From the NCBI RefSeq assembly GCF_008364765.1, contig NZ_VTUY01000006.1:53168-117167 (forward strand): DNA of 64,000 nt, given 5' to 3'. A program made the translations under genes and the position numbers. Source of the DNA: Bacillus sp. CH30_1T (GTDB lineage: Bacteria; Bacillota; Bacilli; Bacillales; Bacillaceae_B). The notes under the pieces were generated by a model. That model saw only the letters and a program-made list of their open reading frames with translations, did not search any database and was not told where the DNA came from. Positions 62,346 through 64,000 of the stretch are shown here, in pieces (within the stretch, counting starts at the first letter, position 1; every line of letters begins with the position of its first letter).

Positions 62346-63677
62346 TTGAACAAGAAGTATTTCATATCATTATCAATTGCAGCAGCATTAACAATCGGAA
62401 GTCTACCAACGTTAGGGACAACTGCTAACGCTCATTCCTCCGTGGAGGAATTACAGAAGCAACAAGAAGGCATTTCTTCTAAAAAAGAGGAAATCAATGG
62501 CAAGATTAATGAGAAAAAATCACAAATCAACCAAAACATCAATAAACAACAAGAAATTCAATCACAAATTGCTGAAATCAGTACAAAATTAAAAGATACT
62601 GAAACAAAGATTGCCGAGAAATCAAAAGAGATTGACGAAACTACTGAAGAAATCAATAAACTTAAAGAAGAAATTGAAGTTCTAAAGCAAAAGATAGAAG
62701 AACGTAACGAACTATTAAAAGAACGTGCCCGTGCGATCCAGGAAAAAGGCGGCTCTGCAAATTATCTTGATGTACTACTTGGGGCGGACAGCTTCGGTGA
62801 CTTCATCAACCGTGTAACAGCAGTGAACACGATTGTTAGTGCTGATAAGAAAATCATGGACGAACAAAAACGTGATCAGGCTAAATTAGAAAAGAAACAA
62901 GAAGAAGTAGAAGGCAAGCTTGCAGATTTAGAGTCGACTAAAGCAAGTTTAGAGTCTCTGAAAAAAGATCTTGATAGTCAAAAATCTAAAAAAGCGGATC
63001 TATTCAAGCAGCTAGAAGCACAGCAGGCATCTTTGGAAGTGGAGAAAAAAGATCTTCAAACTGAATCTGATGAGCTTTCTAAAATGGAACACCAGCTTGA
63101 AGGTGAAATCCAGGCTGAACAAGCACGTTTAGCGGAACTTGCACGCCAGCGTGAAATCGAACGCAAGCGTCAAGCGGAGGCTGAAGCGGCAAAAAGTGCA
63201 GCAGCACAACAACAAGCAACAAACAGCAGTGATTCTACATCTACAGCTCCAAGTGCTCCAGTAAGTGCTGGTGCATGGACAGCCCCAGCTTCTGGAACGA
63301 TTACAACAAACTTCGGCTGGGATGTATTAAACGGTAAGAAACGTTTCCACTATGGTACGGATATCGCGGCAAGAGGCAGTGTTCCAATCTCAGCAGCAGC
63401 TGATGGATATGTCATAAAGAGCCACTATAGCTCAAGCTATGGAAATGTCGTTTACATCACTCACTCAATCAATGGTCAAACGTTCACCACGGTTTATGCC
63501 CACATGGCTTCTTCATCAGTAAGCACTGGACAAGCAGTGAACAAAGGTGACAGAATCGGTTACATGGGTAACACAGGATATTCTTTCGGACAGCATTTAC
63601 ACTTTGAGCTTCATGCAGGTTCTTGGAATGCATCTAAATCAAATGCTGTAAACCCACGTCTATATATTAACTTTTAA
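62346..63677 (+). CDS. Secreted coiled-coil M23 peptidoglycan endopeptidase, FtsEX partner
   Basis: 443 residues. Signal peptide ending at TTANA-HS, a long coiled coil (about 30-265) split by the LDVLLGADSFGDFINRVTAV hinge typical of CwlO/PcsB/EnvC-type proteins, a Ser/Ala/Gln linker, and an M23 (LytM) domain with the zinc and catalytic residues in HYGTDIAA, YAHM and HLHFELH. In B. subtilis FtsEX activates CwlO, an NlpC/P60 enzyme; here the ftsEX-linked hydrolase carries an M23 domain, more like EnvC but apparently catalytic. TTG start with AAAGGAG eight bases upstream. Confidence 0.93.
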   Translation: MNKKYFISLSIAAALTIGSLPTLGTTANAHSSVEELQKQQEGISSKKEEINGKINEKKSQINQNINKQQEIQSQIAEISTKLKDTETKIAEKSKEIDETTEEINKLKEEIEVLKQKIEERNELLKERARAIQEKGGSANYLDVLLGADSFGDFINRVTAVNTIVSADKKIMDEQKRDQAKLEKKQEEVEGKLADLESTKASLESLKKDLDSQKSKKADLFKQLEAQQASLEVEKKDLQTESDELSKMEHQLEGEIQAEQARLAELARQREIERKRQAEAEAAKSAAAQQQATNSSDSTSTAPSAPVSAGAWTAPASGTITTNFGWDVLNGKKRFHYGTDIAARGSVPISAAADGYVIKSHYSSSYGNVVYITHSINGQTFTTVYAHMASSSVSTGQAVNKGDRIGYMGNTGYSFGQHLHFELHAGSWNASKSNAVNPRLYINF

Positions 63678-63720
63678 TTAGAAAGAGGCTGGGACAAAAG
63701 TGTTTTAGTCTAACTAAAAC

Positions 63721-63764
63721 TCGAACTAATTTGCATTCTAAGTGGCAAATTAGTTCGGGTTTTT
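63721..63764 (+). terminator. Rho-independent terminator
   Basis: CGAACTAATTTGC ... GCAAATTAGTTCG with T run, inside a GAGGCTGGGACAAAA-type repeat common in Bacillaceae. Confidence 0.85.
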
Positions 63765-63803
63765 AATTTGTTCAAATGGACATTTAGATGTAGCTCTTTC
63801 TAG

Positions 63804-64000
63804 CGGTTGATTGGAGTGCAAGACGAAGACTCCTGCGGGAAGAGTAGCTTATGTGAGACTTGTCCAGCTATAGGGCTTAGAGGCAAATGTCATAAGGCAG
63901 ATCGTCCATGAAGGCAAAGAACGCCTTCAAGCCCGCTCCGCCTTATGCCAACCGCCTCTGAGCGAAGCCCTTCCGCTTTCCAACCCGCAGGCTTGCCGAG
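63804..64000. repeat. Dispersed repeat, second member, truncated by window end
   Basis: GGTTGATTGGAG ... GACTCCTGCGGGAAGAG matches the left part of the element at 57102-57227. The remainder (GTCCAGCTATAGGGC, GCCTTATG segments with internal inverted repeats) belongs to another common repeat module. No coding potential is recognised. Confidence 0.7.

Overview
The window is a chromosomal piece of a low-GC, motile, naturally competent, Gram-positive rod of the family Bacillaceae. The order degV-comFA-comFC-yvyF-flgM-flgN-flgK-flgL-yviE-fliW-csrA-hag-flaG-fliD-fliS-fliT-hpf-secA-prfB-yitT-cccB-ftsE-ftsX closely follows the comF to ftsX arm of the Bacillus subtilis chromosome. Ribosome binding sites are strong AGGAGG types, TTG and GTG starts are common, and sigma-A, sigma-D and sigma-B promoter motifs are readable. 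Several Bacillaceae dispersed repeat families are present. The genus cannot be fixed from the sequence alone.

Layout. 1-3.9 kb: the 3' part of a secreted nuclease/nucleotidase with two tandem 5'-nucleotidase modules. 3.9-12.2 kb: tRNA hydroxylase trhO, then a regulon of three M20 metallopeptidases, a regulator and an AbgT transporter; the peptidase operon and the transporter share an upstream operator-like element. 12.2-13.6 kb: a frameshifted ISL3-type insertion sequence. 13.7-25.5 kb: a PBP3-type penicillin-binding protein, two reductases, a TAXI-type TRAP transporter operon with a probable cre site, and a DctB/DctS/DctR-like co-sensor system. 25.7-33.4 kb: ppaC, a VOC protein, two tandem PlcR/Rgg-like HTH-TPR regulators behind a duplicated 79-bp element, small proteins, murB, an EamA transporter and degV. 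33.5-45.5 kb: competence and late flagellar genes with four sigma-D promoters and the FliW-CsrA-Hag circuit. 45.6-47.9 kb: accessory DNA with an orphan ABC permease and a REP-associated (HUH) transposase. 47.9-64 kb: hpf, an M29 aminopeptidase, two SEC-C proteins, secA, prfB with its programmed frameshift, yitT, cccB, ftsEX and an M23 peptidoglycan hydrolase.

Two structures stand out. First, the HUH transposase at 46904-47449 is flanked by two blocks of a 13-bp palindrome (consensus TTCAGCWGCTGAA) spaced at exactly 25 bp, four units upstream and seven downstream. The units are arranged as inverted partners and include a compensatory base change. Second, the flagellin gene runs into a group I intron with recognisable P, Q, R and S elements. 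The intron begins with a copy of the final flagellin codons plus a stop, so spliced and unspliced messages could both encode a complete flagellin.
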